A stretch of 64,000 bases of DNA from Streptomyces sp. SCUT-3 (GTDB taxonomy: Bacteria > Actinomycetota > Actinomycetes > Streptomycetales > Streptomycetaceae): positions 1,964,001 through 2,028,000 of the forward strand of contig NZ_CP046907.1 of assembly GCF_014083985.1 (NCBI RefSeq), read 5' to 3'. Each line of letters opens with the position of its first letter. The stretch's first letter is position 1. A model generated the notes under the pieces. It worked only from the letters and a program-made list of their open reading frames with translations. It was not told the origin of the DNA and ran no database searches. The position numbers were made by a program, and so were the translations under genes. This document shows, piece after piece, positions 34,041-42,135 of this stretch.

Positions 34041-36261
34041 CGGACGAGTCCCGCCGCTGTTCACCCGAACACAGTTCGAGGACGTCTCGTCCGTACTTGT
34101 CCAGTTTCCTCCGGCCGACTCCGGCGATGGCCGCCAACTGCGCCTCGGACTCGGGCCTCGCCTCGGCGATCGCCAGCAGCGTCCTGTCGGTGAAGACGCA
34201 GTACGCGGGCTGCCTCAGCAGGACGGCCTGCTCGGCCCGCCACGCGAGCAGCCGCTCGTGCAGCGCCTCGTCGAGGTCGGACGGGCAGTCGTCGCAGCGC
34301 ATCAGCTTGATCTCGCCCGCGTCGGTGAGGGTCCGGCCGCAGACGCGGCAGCGTGCCGGCGCCCTCCGGCGCCGCGCCGCCGGGCCGCGCCCGGCACCGG
34401 CGCCCCCGGCGGCACCGGAGGGGGCCGCGCCGAGGGCGCCCGCTCCGGCGCCCGCCCTGCGGCCGCCGGAGCCGGGCCGCAGGCCGTCGAGGAACCTCGA
34501 CGCCCTGCGGCCGGCCCGCCCGCCCGGGGACCGGGCCAGGGCCCAGGACAGCGCCAGGTGGTAGCGGGCGCGGGTCACCCCCACGTACAGGAGGCGCCGC
34601 TCCTCCTCCACCTGTTCGTCCGTCGTGGCGTAGGCGATCGGCACCATGCCCTCGGTGAGGCCGACCAGGAACACCGCGTCCCACTCCAGGCCCTTGGCCG
34701 AGTGCAGCGAAGCCAGCGTCACCCCCTCGACGGTGGGGGCGTGCTGGGCGGCCGCCCGCTCGTCGAGCTCGGCGACGAAGTCGCCCAGGGAGGCGGCGGG
34801 CCGGGCGCGGGCGAACTCCTCGGCCAGCCGGGCCAGGGCGGCCAGGGACTCCCAGCGCTCGCGCACCGCGCCGGAGCCGACCGGGGGCTGCGCCGTCCAG
34901 CCACGGGTGCCGAGGACGGCCCGCACCTGGGAGGGGAGGTCGCCCGCGTCGTCCAGCGCCCGGTCCGCCCCTCCGGCGCGGGCCGCGCCGCGCAGCAGCA
35001 TGCCCGCCTCGCGGACCTCCGGCCGTTCGAAGAACCTCTCGGCCCCGCGCAGCCGGTAGGGGATGCCGCGGTCGGCCAGCGCCTGCTCGTACGTCCCGGA
35101 CTGGCCGTTGGTGCGGAACAGCACGGCGATCTGGCTCGCCCGCACCCCCGAGTCCAGCAGTTCCTGGATGCGGCGGGCGGTGCCGTCGGCCTCGGCCGGC
35201 TCGTCGGCGTACTCGGTGTACACCGGCTCGGGGCCCCGTTCGCGCTGCGAGACCAGCTCCAGCCGGTGGGCGGCGGCCCGGCCGCCGGCCTGCGCCAGCA
35301 GGCCGTTGGCCAGGTGCACCACCTGCGGGGTGGACCGGTAGTCGCGCACCAGGCGGACCACCGTGGCCTCCGGGTACCGGGAGCGGAAGTCCAGCAGGTA
35401 GTCGGGGGTGGCGCCGGTGAAGGAGTAGATGGTCTGGCTCGCGTCGCCGACCACGCAGATGCTGCCGCGGCCGCCGCACCACAGGTCGAGCAGACGCTGC
35501 TGGAGCGGGTTGACGTCCTGGTACTCGTCGACGACGAAGTGCTGGTACTGGGCCCGCACCTGCTCGGCCACGCCGGGATTCTCCTCGAGCACCCCGACCG
35601 TCAGCAGCAGCACGTCCTCGAAGTCGATGACCGAGCGCTCCTGCTTGAGCCGCTCGTAGGTCGCGTAGATCCTCGCGATCTCGGCCGGGTCGCGCGGGGC
35701 CTGGCGCGCCGACTTCGCGACGGCCGCCGGGTAGTCCTCGGGGACCGTCTGGGTGACCTTGGCCCATTCGATCTCGCCGGTGGTGTCGCGCAGCTCGTTG
35801 CGGTCGAGCCGGATCCGGCAGCGGGTGGCGGCCTCGGCGACCAGCTGGACCTTGCGCTCGGCCAGCCGCGGCGGTTCGCCGCCGACCGCGCGCGGCCAGA
35901 AGAACTGCAGCTGGCGCAGGGCGGCGGAGTGGAAGGTGCGCGCCTGGACGCCGCCGGCCCCCAGCTGCCGCAGCCGTCCGCGCATCTCGCCCGCGGCGCG
36001 CGCGGTGAAGGTGACGGCGAGCACGCTGGCCGGCTGCATGACACCGGCGCGCACCCCGTAGGCGATGCGGTGCGTGATGGCGCGCGTCTTGCCCGTGCCC
36101 GCTCCGGCCAGCACGCACACCGGCCCGTGCAGGGCCGTGGCGACCTCCCGCTGCTCGGGGTCGAGGCCGGCGAGCACCGCGTCCGGGTCCGGCGGTGCGC
36201 CCCCGGCTCCCCCCGGCACCGGGACGCCTGGTTCGGGAAGGTAGTGCGATGGTGCGCTCAC
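34033..36261 (-). CDS. uvrD2: ATP-dependent DNA helicase UvrD2
   Basis: 742 aa, SF1A helicase. Motifs: Walker A AGAGTGKTRAI, VTFTARAAGEMR, Walker B VVDEYQDVN, VGDASQTIYSF, VRLVRDYRSTPQV, TLASLHSAKGLEWD and LLYVGVTRAR. The C-terminal third has the UvrD2-specific pair: a tetracysteine site (CRVCGRTL, MRCDDCP) followed by an HRDC domain (LLAWRAEQAVLLRQPAYCVFTDRTLLAIAEA split here around YCVFTDRTLLAIAEA). A low-complexity Ala/Gly linker precedes it. Start GTG. In mycobacteria UvrD2 is essential and works with Ku-independent repair; the role here is inferred. wblC lies immediately downstream. Confidence 0.93.
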   Translation of the reverse strand: MSAPSHYLPEPGVPVPGGAGGAPPDPDAVLAGLDPEQREVATALHGPVCVLAGAGTGKTRAITHRIAYGVRAGVMQPASVLAVTFTARAAGEMRGRLRQLGAGGVQARTFHSAALRQLQFFWPRAVGGEPPRLAERKVQLVAEAATRCRIRLDRNELRDTTGEIEWAKVTQTVPEDYPAAVAKSARQAPRDPAEIARIYATYERLKQERSVIDFEDVLLLTVGVLEENPGVAEQVRAQYQHFVVDEYQDVNPLQQRLLDLWCGGRGSICVVGDASQTIYSFTGATPDYLLDFRSRYPEATVVRLVRDYRSTPQVVHLANGLLAQAGGRAAAHRLELVSQRERGPEPVYTEYADEPAEADGTARRIQELLDSGVRASQIAVLFRTNGQSGTYEQALADRGIPYRLRGAERFFERPEVREAGMLLRGAARAGGADRALDDAGDLPSQVRAVLGTRGWTAQPPVGSGAVRERWESLAALARLAEEFARARPAASLGDFVAELDERAAAQHAPTVEGVTLASLHSAKGLEWDAVFLVGLTEGMVPIAYATTDEQVEEERRLLYVGVTRARYHLALSWALARSPGGRAGRRASRFLDGLRPGSGGRRAGAGAGALGAAPSGAAGGAGAGRGPAARRRRAPARCRVCGRTLTDAGEIKLMRCDDCPSDLDEALHERLLAWRAEQAVLLRQPAYCVFTDRTLLAIAEARPESEAQLAAIAGVGRRKLDKYGRDVLELCSGEQRRDSSEK

Positions 36262-36380
36262 CCGGCCATGCTCTCAGCTCGGCCGCGGTGCCCGGCACGC
36301 TTGTCCACAGGGCCGGTGTGATGATCATGCGCGCGGAACCGGCGCGCCGGGCCCGGCGGACGGCGGGACGCCGCGGGCGC

Positions 36381-36476
36381 GACGTACGGCAGGTGTGACG
36401 TACGGCAGGTGTGACGTACGGCAGGTGTGACGTACGGCAGGTGTGACGTACGGCGGGTGTGATGTCCGACGGGTGT
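36381..36476. repeat. 16-bp tandem repeat array (GACGTACGGCAGGTGT), six units
   Basis: Four identical units, a fifth with one change (CAG to CGG) and a sixth diverged unit (GATGTCCGACGGGTGT), head to tail with no spacers. It sits in the 300-bp divergent spacer between uvrD2 and the mycoredoxin gene, which otherwise shows no gene. Confidence 0.95.
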
Positions 36477-36565
36477 GCGGCGGTCGCGGAATGAAGCCGC
36501 CGGGCCGCACGTTGTCCCTTCGGTAACGGAGCACACAACCTGCGACCACCGGGAGCGATCGACCG

Positions 36566-36808
36566 ATGTCCGGCACTGTCACGATGTTCAGCACCACCTG
36601 GTGCGGCTACTGCCGCCGCCTGAAGAGCCAGATGGACCGCGAGGGGATCGCCTACAAGGAGGTCAACATCGAGCACGACCCGGAGTCGGCCGCGTTCGTG
36701 GAGAAGGCGAACGACGGCAACCAGACGGTGCCGACCTTGCTCTTCCCCAGCGGGGCGACGCTCACCAACCCCTCCCTCGCCCAGGTGAAGGCCGCTCTCG
36801 CCGTGTGA
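36566..36808 (+). CDS. mrx1: Mycoredoxin (glutaredoxin-like, mycothiol-linked)
   Basis: 80 aa. Thioredoxin-fold reductase with the active site WCGYCRRLK (CxxC), cis-Pro in GNQTVPTLLF and LTNPSLAQVKAAL at the end, typical of mycoredoxin-1, which reduces mycothiol mixed disulfides in actinomycetes lacking glutathione. The ATG lies 85 nt beyond the 16-bp repeat array. Its product belongs with the sigma-R/RsrA thiol system at 7 kb, but no sigma-R promoter was recognised upstream. A very strong terminator follows. Confidence 0.93.
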   Translation: MSGTVTMFSTTWCGYCRRLKSQMDREGIAYKEVNIEHDPESAAFVEKANDGNQTVPTLLFPSGATLTNPSLAQVKAALAV

Positions 36809-36818
36809 GCAGCCTCCC

Positions 36819-36863
36819 GCGGGAAGCCCCCTCGGCCCCGAGCCGGCCGAGGGGGCTTCCCGC
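36819..36863 (+). terminator. Mycoredoxin terminator
   Basis: Perfect 19-bp stem (36819-36837 with 36845-36863), 7-nt loop, 10 nt past the stop; the longest perfect hairpin noted in the window. Confidence 0.9.
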
Positions 36864-36885
36864 GCACGGGGAGGAGCTCCCCCGG

Positions 36886-36891
36886 TACCTT
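36886..36891 (+). promoter_or_regulatory. Predicted -10 (TACCTT) of the IMPase-like gene, leaderless
   Basis: TACCTT ends 6 nt before the ATG at 36898, placing transcription start on the start codon. Confidence 0.4.
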
Positions 36892-36897
36892 GCACGG

Positions 36898-37695
36898 ATG
36901 GTCGACTCATACGCGGGCCTCGACGACGCCGGGGTGGCAGCAACCGCGGCACGTGCGGGCGCCGATGTGGTGCGCAGCATGTACGGCAGGCGGCTCGCCC
37001 GCATCGACAAGGGCGCCGGGGACTTCGCCACCGCCGCCGACGTGGAGGCCGAGAAGGCGATCCTCGGCGTCGTCCGCGCCGCCCGGCCCGAGGACGCGGT
37101 ACTCGGCGAGGAGGGCGGGCGGCAGGGCCCTGCCGGCGCCGCGCGCCAGTGGCTGGTGGACCCCCTGTGCGGCACGCTGAACTACGCCGCCGGCACCCCG
37201 GCGGTCGCCGTCAACGTGGCGCTGCGCGACGGGGCGGCGGCGGTGGCCGACCCGTTCGGCGGCGAGGTCTTCCTCACCGACGGTGAGACCGCCCGGGTCC
37301 GGCACGACGGGGCCGAAGCGCGGCTGGCACCCGCCTCCACCACCCGGCTGGTGGAGGTCAACCTGGACCCGCCGTTCCCGAACGCGCCCGGATTCCGGGC
37401 CGTGGACCTGCTGGCCCACCCAGGGTTCGCCGAGCGATTCCGGCCGCGGGTCCTGTCCACGACGCTGGCCCTGGCCTGGGTCGCCGCCGGCAGGCGCGCC
37501 GCGTACGTCACCGACGGCGGCGACCTGTCCGGGAGCGTGCACTTCGCCGCCGGCATCGCCGTGTGCCGCGCCGCAGGCTGCGTGGTCACCGGGATAGACG
37601 GCAACCCGGTCGGGCGGGCGGGCCGCGGACTCGTCGCGGCCGCCGACGCCGAGACCCACGATTCGTTGATGTCGATGATCAGCCGGTGCACGTAG
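36898..37695 (+). CDS. Inositol-monophosphatase-fold protein lacking metal ligands
   Basis: 265 aa with the IMPase fold throughout: DFATAADVEAEKAILGVV, VLGEEGG (Glu kept), WLVDPLCGTLNYAAGTP, and SVHFAAGIAVCRAAGCVV near the end. In active enzymes the second block reads DPIDGT and the last WDxAAG. Here the second Asp is Cys and the third-block Asp is His, so two of the usual Mg ligands are gone. It is either catalytically dead (a regulatory or binding role) or uses a changed metal site. Compare the intact HisN at 13.8 kb. The 3' end abuts a truncated acetyltransferase gene on the other strand. Confidence 0.8.
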   Translation: MVDSYAGLDDAGVAATAARAGADVVRSMYGRRLARIDKGAGDFATAADVEAEKAILGVVRAARPEDAVLGEEGGRQGPAGAARQWLVDPLCGTLNYAAGTPAVAVNVALRDGAAAVADPFGGEVFLTDGETARVRHDGAEARLAPASTTRLVEVNLDPPFPNAPGFRAVDLLAHPGFAERFRPRVLSTTLALAWVAAGRRAAYVTDGGDLSGSVHFAAGIAVCRAAGCVVTGIDGNPVGRAGRGLVAAADAETHDSLMSMISRCT

Positions 37696-38021
37696 CCGGC
37701 GGTCGAGGGCTGCTGCCCCCGGGCGGCCGGGGCGTCCCACCGCAGTTCCCGCCCTCCGGCCGTCGGCCCGTCGCCGCCGAGGGCCGCGATCCGCACCTCG
37801 CCCTCCGCGAGCCGGGTCCGGAAGTGCTCCTCCCCGGGCTCTCCGGGCTCCCCGGGCTTCCACCGGTCGATGCCCCGGGAGATCTGCCGGCGTGCGGCGG
37901 CGTCACGGAGGTGGACCGCTTCGGGGAGGTCGTGCACATCCGCACGCCGGACGGCCGGTTCGGGCCCGGGGAGGTCGTGCGGCCGCCCGGGGGATGTGTG
38001 TTCGTTCACGGTGCGGCACAT
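37690..38021 (-). pseudogene. GNAT acetyltransferase remnant, 3' truncated
   Basis: ATG 38021 overlaps the XRE-cupin stop (TGATG), so it was the second gene of that operon. About 110 residues read like the N-terminal half of a GNAT acetyltransferase (RRADVHDLPEAVHLRDAA, ISRGIDRWKPGEPGEPGEEHF, TAGYVHRLIID). The sequence after VHRLIID, where the acetyl-CoA loop (Q/RxxGxG/A) should follow, is antisense to the 3' end of the IMPase-like gene. The frame then runs on without homology. A deletion apparently removed its C-terminal half. The region would otherwise be a 325-bp gap. Confidence 0.65.
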
Positions 38022-38596
38022 CAACCCGACTGTCCGCTGCGGGACTTCGCGCGGACGTGCATGCGTTCGCCCTGCGGCCCGAAGAGGCTGAGGACCTCCA
38101 CCGGGCCCTCCCCGGTGCTGCCGAACCAGTGCGGCAGCCGGGTGTCGAACTCGGCGGCCTCCCCCGGCCCGAGCACGAGGTCGTGCTCGGCGAGCACCAG
38201 GCGCAGCCTCCCGCTCAGCACGTACAGCCACTCGTAGCCCTCGTGCGTGCGCGGTTCCGGTTCGCTGCGGGCGGTGCCGACGACCATCTTGAACGCCTGC
38301 AGCCCACCGGGCTGCCGGGTGAGCGGCACCACCGTGGCGTCCCCGCGCCTGAACGGCTTCAGCCGCACCCTCGGGTCGCCGACCGGCGGCGCGCCGACCA
38401 GCTCGTCCAGGGGCACTTGGTGGGCGTGTGCGATCGGCAGCAGCAGCTCCAGGCTCGGTTTCCTCCGCCCGGACTCCAGGCGGGACAGCGTGCTGACCGA
38501 GATCCCGGTGGTCTCCGACAGCGCGGCGAGGGTGCACCCCCGCTGCTGCCGGATGCGTTTCAGCCGCGGCCCGACGGCGGCGAGCACGTCTTCCAT
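38021..38596 (-). CDS. XRE-family regulator with C-terminal cupin domain
   Basis: 191 aa. N-terminal helix-turn-helix (RLKRIRQQRGCTLAALSETTG, ISVSTLSRLESGRRKPSLELL) and a C-terminal cupin (RTHEGYEWLYVLSGRLRLVL, LGPGEAAEFDTRLPHWFGS). This family represses adjacent genes in response to small ligands bound in the cupin. The ATG directly abuts AAGGAG; GTG 38587 (VLAAVGPRL), 9 nt from AAGGAG, may be the true start. It is divergent from the methyltransferase gene, and a TTGC-N7-GCAA dyad lies 8 nt upstream. Confidence 0.88.
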   Translation of the reverse strand: MEDVLAAVGPRLKRIRQQRGCTLAALSETTGISVSTLSRLESGRRKPSLELLLPIAHAHQVPLDELVGAPPVGDPRVRLKPFRRGDATVVPLTRQPGGLQAFKMVVGTARSEPEPRTHEGYEWLYVLSGRLRLVLAEHDLVLGPGEAAEFDTRLPHWFGSTGEGPVEVLSLFGPQGERMHVRAKSRSGQSG

Positions 38597-38603
38597 CTCC
38601 TTA

Positions 38604-38618
38604 TTGCAGAAACGGCAA
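38604..38618. promoter_or_regulatory. Candidate operator for the XRE-cupin regulator
   Basis: Imperfect dyad TTGCAGAAACGGCAA (TTGC-N7-GCAA) in the 80-bp divergent spacer between the regulator and methyltransferase genes, just upstream of the regulator start. Confidence 0.45.
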
Positions 38619-38676
38619 CAAGGTTTGTCAAGGCGTCCCGCCCGGGTGCACGGTCGGTTACAGGAGGTGTTCGACC

Positions 38677-39642
38677 ATGGAGAAGAACGTGACGGCCGCC
38701 GGGAACAGCGGCCACGACGCACACGGGCATCGGCACGGGCATGCGCACGGGCACGGCGGTGCGCACGGGCACGGGCACGGCCGGGAAAGTGCCGCCGGGG
38801 AGGGCGCGGCGGACGACTTCGACTGGGCGGCGATGGCCGACCTGCTGGAGCTCGAGGGCGAGACGCACAGCCCCTACGTCCGGCAGGCCCTCGCGGAGCT
38901 GGAGCACCTGGACCCGCGCCGGGTCCTGGACGTCGGCAGCGGGCCGGGGGTCGCGGCCTGCCGCACGGCCTCGGTGTTCCCGCGGGCCGAGGTCACCGCG
39001 GTGGACGGGTCGCCGGAGCTGCTGGCCCGCGCCAGGGAGCGCGCCGAACGGCTCGGCGTCCGGCTGCGGACCGAGGTGGCCGGGTTCCCGGAGGGGCTCA
39101 CCGGACTGGGCCCCGCGGACCTGGTGTGGTCGGCGCAGACCGTGCACCACGTCGGCGACCAGCAGGACGCGCTGGACCGGCTGGCCGGGCTGCTCGCACC
39201 CGGCGGCGTGCTGGCCGTCGTCGAGGGCGGCCTGCCGGCCCGGATGCTGCCGCGCGACCCGGGCTTCGGACGCCCCGGGCTGCAGGAGCGGCTGGACGCG
39301 GCCATGGCGGACCGGTTCGACCGGATGCGCACCGAGCTGCCCGGCTCGGTGGCGGTGGTCGAGGACTGGCCCGGCATGCTGCGGGCCGCGGGGCTCACCG
39401 AGGTGCGCAGCAGGACCTTCCTCGTCGACCTCCCCGCCCCGCTGGCCGAGGGGCCGCGGCGGTGGGTGCGGCAGTGGACGGAGCGGCAGCGCGCGGTGCT
39501 CGGCGAGGCCCTGGACGCCGGGGACGCGGCGACCCTGGACCGGCTGCTCGACCCGGCCGACCCGGCGGGCATCGACCGGCGCCCGGACCTGTTCCTGCTG
39601 GTCGCGAAGACCGTGCACTTCGGCCGCCGTCCCGGATCCTGA
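38677..39642 (+). CDS. SAM-dependent methyltransferase with His-rich N-terminus
   Basis: 321 aa, start ATG with GGAGG 9 nt upstream. Class I methyltransferase: motif I VLDVGSGPGVAACR, acidic residue in VTAVDGSPE, and SAQTVHHVGDQQDAL around motif IV. Residues 12-36 are a His/Gly-rich run (HGHRHGHAHGHGG and so on, about twelve histidines), which suggests metal binding; the catalytic part does not need it. The methyl acceptor is unknown. Divergent from the XRE-cupin regulator, probably its target. A strong hairpin separates it from nudC. Confidence 0.88.
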   Translation: MEKNVTAAGNSGHDAHGHRHGHAHGHGGAHGHGHGRESAAGEGAADDFDWAAMADLLELEGETHSPYVRQALAELEHLDPRRVLDVGSGPGVAACRTASVFPRAEVTAVDGSPELLARARERAERLGVRLRTEVAGFPEGLTGLGPADLVWSAQTVHHVGDQQDALDRLAGLLAPGGVLAVVEGGLPARMLPRDPGFGRPGLQERLDAAMADRFDRMRTELPGSVAVVEDWPGMLRAAGLTEVRSRTFLVDLPAPLAEGPRRWVRQWTERQRAVLGEALDAGDAATLDRLLDPADPAGIDRRPDLFLLVAKTVHFGRRPGS

Positions 39643-39650
39643 CGGGCGGC

Positions 39651-39682
39651 GCGGCCGGTGCGGGGGTTCCCGCACCGGCCGC
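39651..39682. terminator. Bidirectional terminator between the methyltransferase gene and nudC
   Basis: Perfect 14-bp stem (39651-39664 with 39669-39682), 4-nt loop GGTT. A near-exact 15-bp direct repeat (CGGGACCGGCTCAGC) follows at about 39706-39736. Confidence 0.85.
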
Positions 39683-39730
39683 GGGCGGCTCCGCGAACGG
39701 CTCCCGGGACCGGCTCAGCCCGGGACCGGC

Positions 39731-40702
39731 TCAGCGCCGGGGGGCCGGCAGGGGCTTGCCGTACCAGTTCTCGATGAGCCGGGCGGCGATGGAGATGCTG
39801 GACGGCGGCAGCACCGTGCCCGCCTCGAAGCACTCGGCGAGCTCGTCGCGGGAGAACCAGCGGGCCTCGTGGATCTCGTCGCCGTCCACCCGGATCTCGG
39901 TGGAGACCGCCTGCGCGGTGAAGCCGAGCATCAGGCTGGAGGGGAACGGCCACGGCTGGCTGGCCACGTAGCCGACCTCGCCCACCGGGACGCCGACCTC
40001 CTCGGCGACCTCGCGGACCACGGCCTGCTCCAGCGACTCCCCCGGCTCCACGAAGCCGGCCAGGGTGGAGAACCTGCCCTCGGGCCAGTGCACCTGGCGG
40101 GCGAGCAGGGCGCGGTCGTCCTCGTCGACGACCAGCATGATCACCGCCGGGTCGGTGCGCGGGTAGTGCTCGGCCCCGCAGGCCGGGCAGCGCCGCACGT
40201 GGCCGGCGGCGGCGATCACCGTGGGCCGGCCGCAGCGGGCGCAGAAGCCGTGCATCCGGTGCCAGTTCTCCAGCGCGACGGCGTGCACCATCAGCCCGGC
40301 GTCGCGCCGGGAGAGCAGGCCGCCGACCTCGCGCAGTCCGGCCGGACGCGCCTCGCCGTCCATGCGGCCGGGCAGGGACTCGGCGGCCAGGGCGAAGTGG
40401 CGGACGCCGTCGGTGTCCGTACCCAGGAAGTACCGCTCGCCCTCGGGGGCCTCGAAGGAGGGCAGCAGGACCAGGGAGGGGCCGGCGCCCCCGGCGCCGC
40501 CCCCGCCGGGGGTGTCGTCAGGGGTGCCGCCGGGGGTGTCGTCGATGACCAGGACCTGCCCGCCGGAGACGACCAGGACCCGGGTCGTGGGGTGGCTCCA
40601 GGCGGCTGCGAGCCACGCCTCGTCCGTGCGGTGCTCCGCGTCGCGGTCCACGCCCGGCCGGGCGAGCGCGAGCGGTTCGATGGTGCGCTCGGTCCAGCTC
40701 AC
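39731..40702 (-). CDS. nudC: NAD(+)/NADH pyrophosphatase
   Basis: 323 aa. Hydrolyses NAD(H) to NMN(H) and AMP and can remove NAD caps from RNA. Diagnostic features: zinc ribbon FCARCGRPT and RRCPACGAEHYPR, Nudix box GFVEPGESLEQAVVREVAEEVG (cut: GFVEPGES, REVAEEVG) and the NudC-specific SQPWPFPSS. An inserted Gly/Thr/Asp-rich loop (TPGGTPDDTPGGGG) is in the N-terminal domain. It lies 15 nt downstream of the dipeptidase gene, so the two form an operon. Confidence 0.95.
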   Translation of the reverse strand: MSWTERTIEPLALARPGVDRDAEHRTDEAWLAAAWSHPTTRVLVVSGGQVLVIDDTPGGTPDDTPGGGGAGGAGPSLVLLPSFEAPEGERYFLGTDTDGVRHFALAAESLPGRMDGEARPAGLREVGGLLSRRDAGLMVHAVALENWHRMHGFCARCGRPTVIAAAGHVRRCPACGAEHYPRTDPAVIMLVVDEDDRALLARQVHWPEGRFSTLAGFVEPGESLEQAVVREVAEEVGVPVGEVGYVASQPWPFPSSLMLGFTAQAVSTEIRVDGDEIHEARWFSRDELAECFEAGTVLPPSSISIAARLIENWYGKPLPAPRR

Positions 40703-40717
40703 AGTCTCGTCATCTCC

Positions 40718-42124
40718 TCATTCGGCACCGCGGTGCCAGTTGCGCGCGAGATCGTCCCACAGGTGGGCGGCGGTCTCCGCGCCCTTGAGCAGGAGGTCCA
40801 GTTCGACCTTCTCGTTCGCCGAGTGCCAGCCGTCGGAGGGTACCGAGATGCCCAGGAAGAGCACCGGCACGCCCAGCACGTCCTGCAGGTCGGCCGCCGG
40901 GCCGGAGCCGCCCTCGCGGGTGAACCGGATCTCCTGCCCGAAGGCGCGGCCCATGGCGCGCACCACGGACTGCAGCGCCGGGTGGTCCAGCGGGGTCAGG
41001 CAGGGGCGGGTCGCCCCGTGGAAGCGGATCTCGTGGCGGATACCGGCGGGGAGCCGGGCGGCGACCCAGTCGCGGACCGCCTGCTGCACCTTCTCCGCGT
41101 CCTGGCCGGCGACCAGGCGGAAGGAGAGCTTGAGCTGCGCGGAGGCAGGGACGATCGTCTTGCCGCCGGGGCCCCCGTAGCCGCCGTGGATGCCGTTGAC
41201 CTCGGCGGTCGGGCGGGCCCAGACGCGCTCCAGGGTGGTGAAGCCGCTCTCGCCGAGCGCGGCCGTCGAGTGCGCGGTGCGCAGCCAGGCGGCCTCGTCG
41301 AAGGGCAGTTCGGCGAAGAGTTCGCGCTCGCGGTCGGTCAGCTCCACGACGCCGTCGTAGAAGCCGGGGACCGTCACCCTGCGGTCGTCGTCGTGCAGGG
41401 CCGCGGCCAGGCGGGCGGCCTCGGTGGCCGGGTTGGGCACGGCGCCGCCGAAGGACCCGGAGTGAATGTCCCGGCCGGGGCCGTACAGGTCGATCTGGCA
41501 GTCGGTGAGGCCGCGCATGCCGGTGCACACCGTCGGGGTGTCCTCGGCCCACATGCCGGTGTCGGAGACGATCACCGCGTCGCAGGCCAGGCGGTCGGCG
41601 TGCGCCCGCAGCAGGGCGGGGAAGTTCGGGGAGCCGGACTCCTCCTCGCCCTCGATCAGCAGCTTGAGGTTGACGGCGGGGGCGGTGCGGCCGGTCGCCT
41701 CCAGGTGGGCGCGGACGCCCAGGGTGTGGAAGAACACCTGGCCCTTGTCGTCGGCCGCGCCGCGCGCGTACATGCGGCCGTCGCGGACGGCCGGCTCGAA
41801 CGGGTCGGTGTCCCAGCCGTCCTCGACGGCGGCGGGCTGCACGTCGTGGTGGCCGTAGATCAGCACGGTGGGGGCGCCGGGCTCGCCGGAGGGCCATTCG
41901 GCGAAGACCGCGGGAAGGCCGTCGCTCTCCCACACCTCGGCGACCGGGAACCCGGTCGCGGTGAGCGCGGCGGCCAGCCACTCGGCGCTGCGGCGGACGT
42001 CGCCGGCGCGGTCGGGATCGGCGGAGACGGAAGGTATGCGCAGCCATTCGCCCAGGTCGTCCAGGAAGTCGGAACGGTGGGCCTCGACGTGCGCGCGGAC
42101 GACGCTGTCCGGGTGGTTGCTCAT
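40718..42124 (-). CDS. M20-family dipeptidase / metallopeptidase
   Basis: 468 aa from ATG (MSNHPDSVV). Di-zinc M20 peptidase: YGHHDVQP (His, Asp), ARGAADDKGQ (bridging Asp), LIEGEEESGSPNF (catalytic and ligand Glu), SDTGMW and a dimerisation domain with EVNGIHGGYGGPGGK. It cleaves dipeptides or similar, exact substrate unknown. A TAGGCT -10 (42138-42133), overlapping the adnB stop, ends 8 nt before the ATG, so it can be transcribed on its own and leaderless. nudC follows. Confidence 0.9.
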   Translation of the reverse strand: MSNHPDSVVRAHVEAHRSDFLDDLGEWLRIPSVSADPDRAGDVRRSAEWLAAALTATGFPVAEVWESDGLPAVFAEWPSGEPGAPTVLIYGHHDVQPAAVEDGWDTDPFEPAVRDGRMYARGAADDKGQVFFHTLGVRAHLEATGRTAPAVNLKLLIEGEEESGSPNFPALLRAHADRLACDAVIVSDTGMWAEDTPTVCTGMRGLTDCQIDLYGPGRDIHSGSFGGAVPNPATEAARLAAALHDDDRRVTVPGFYDGVVELTDRERELFAELPFDEAAWLRTAHSTAALGESGFTTLERVWARPTAEVNGIHGGYGGPGGKTIVPASAQLKLSFRLVAGQDAEKVQQAVRDWVAARLPAGIRHEIRFHGATRPCLTPLDHPALQSVVRAMGRAFGQEIRFTREGGSGPAADLQDVLGVPVLFLGISVPSDGWHSANEKVELDLLLKGAETAAHLWDDLARNWHRGAE

Positions 42125-42135
42125 GTCCGCACAGC

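Noticed and set aside
36381..36476. CRISPR-like array
   Set aside because: The 16-bp units are directly abutting with no spacers, and there are no cas genes.
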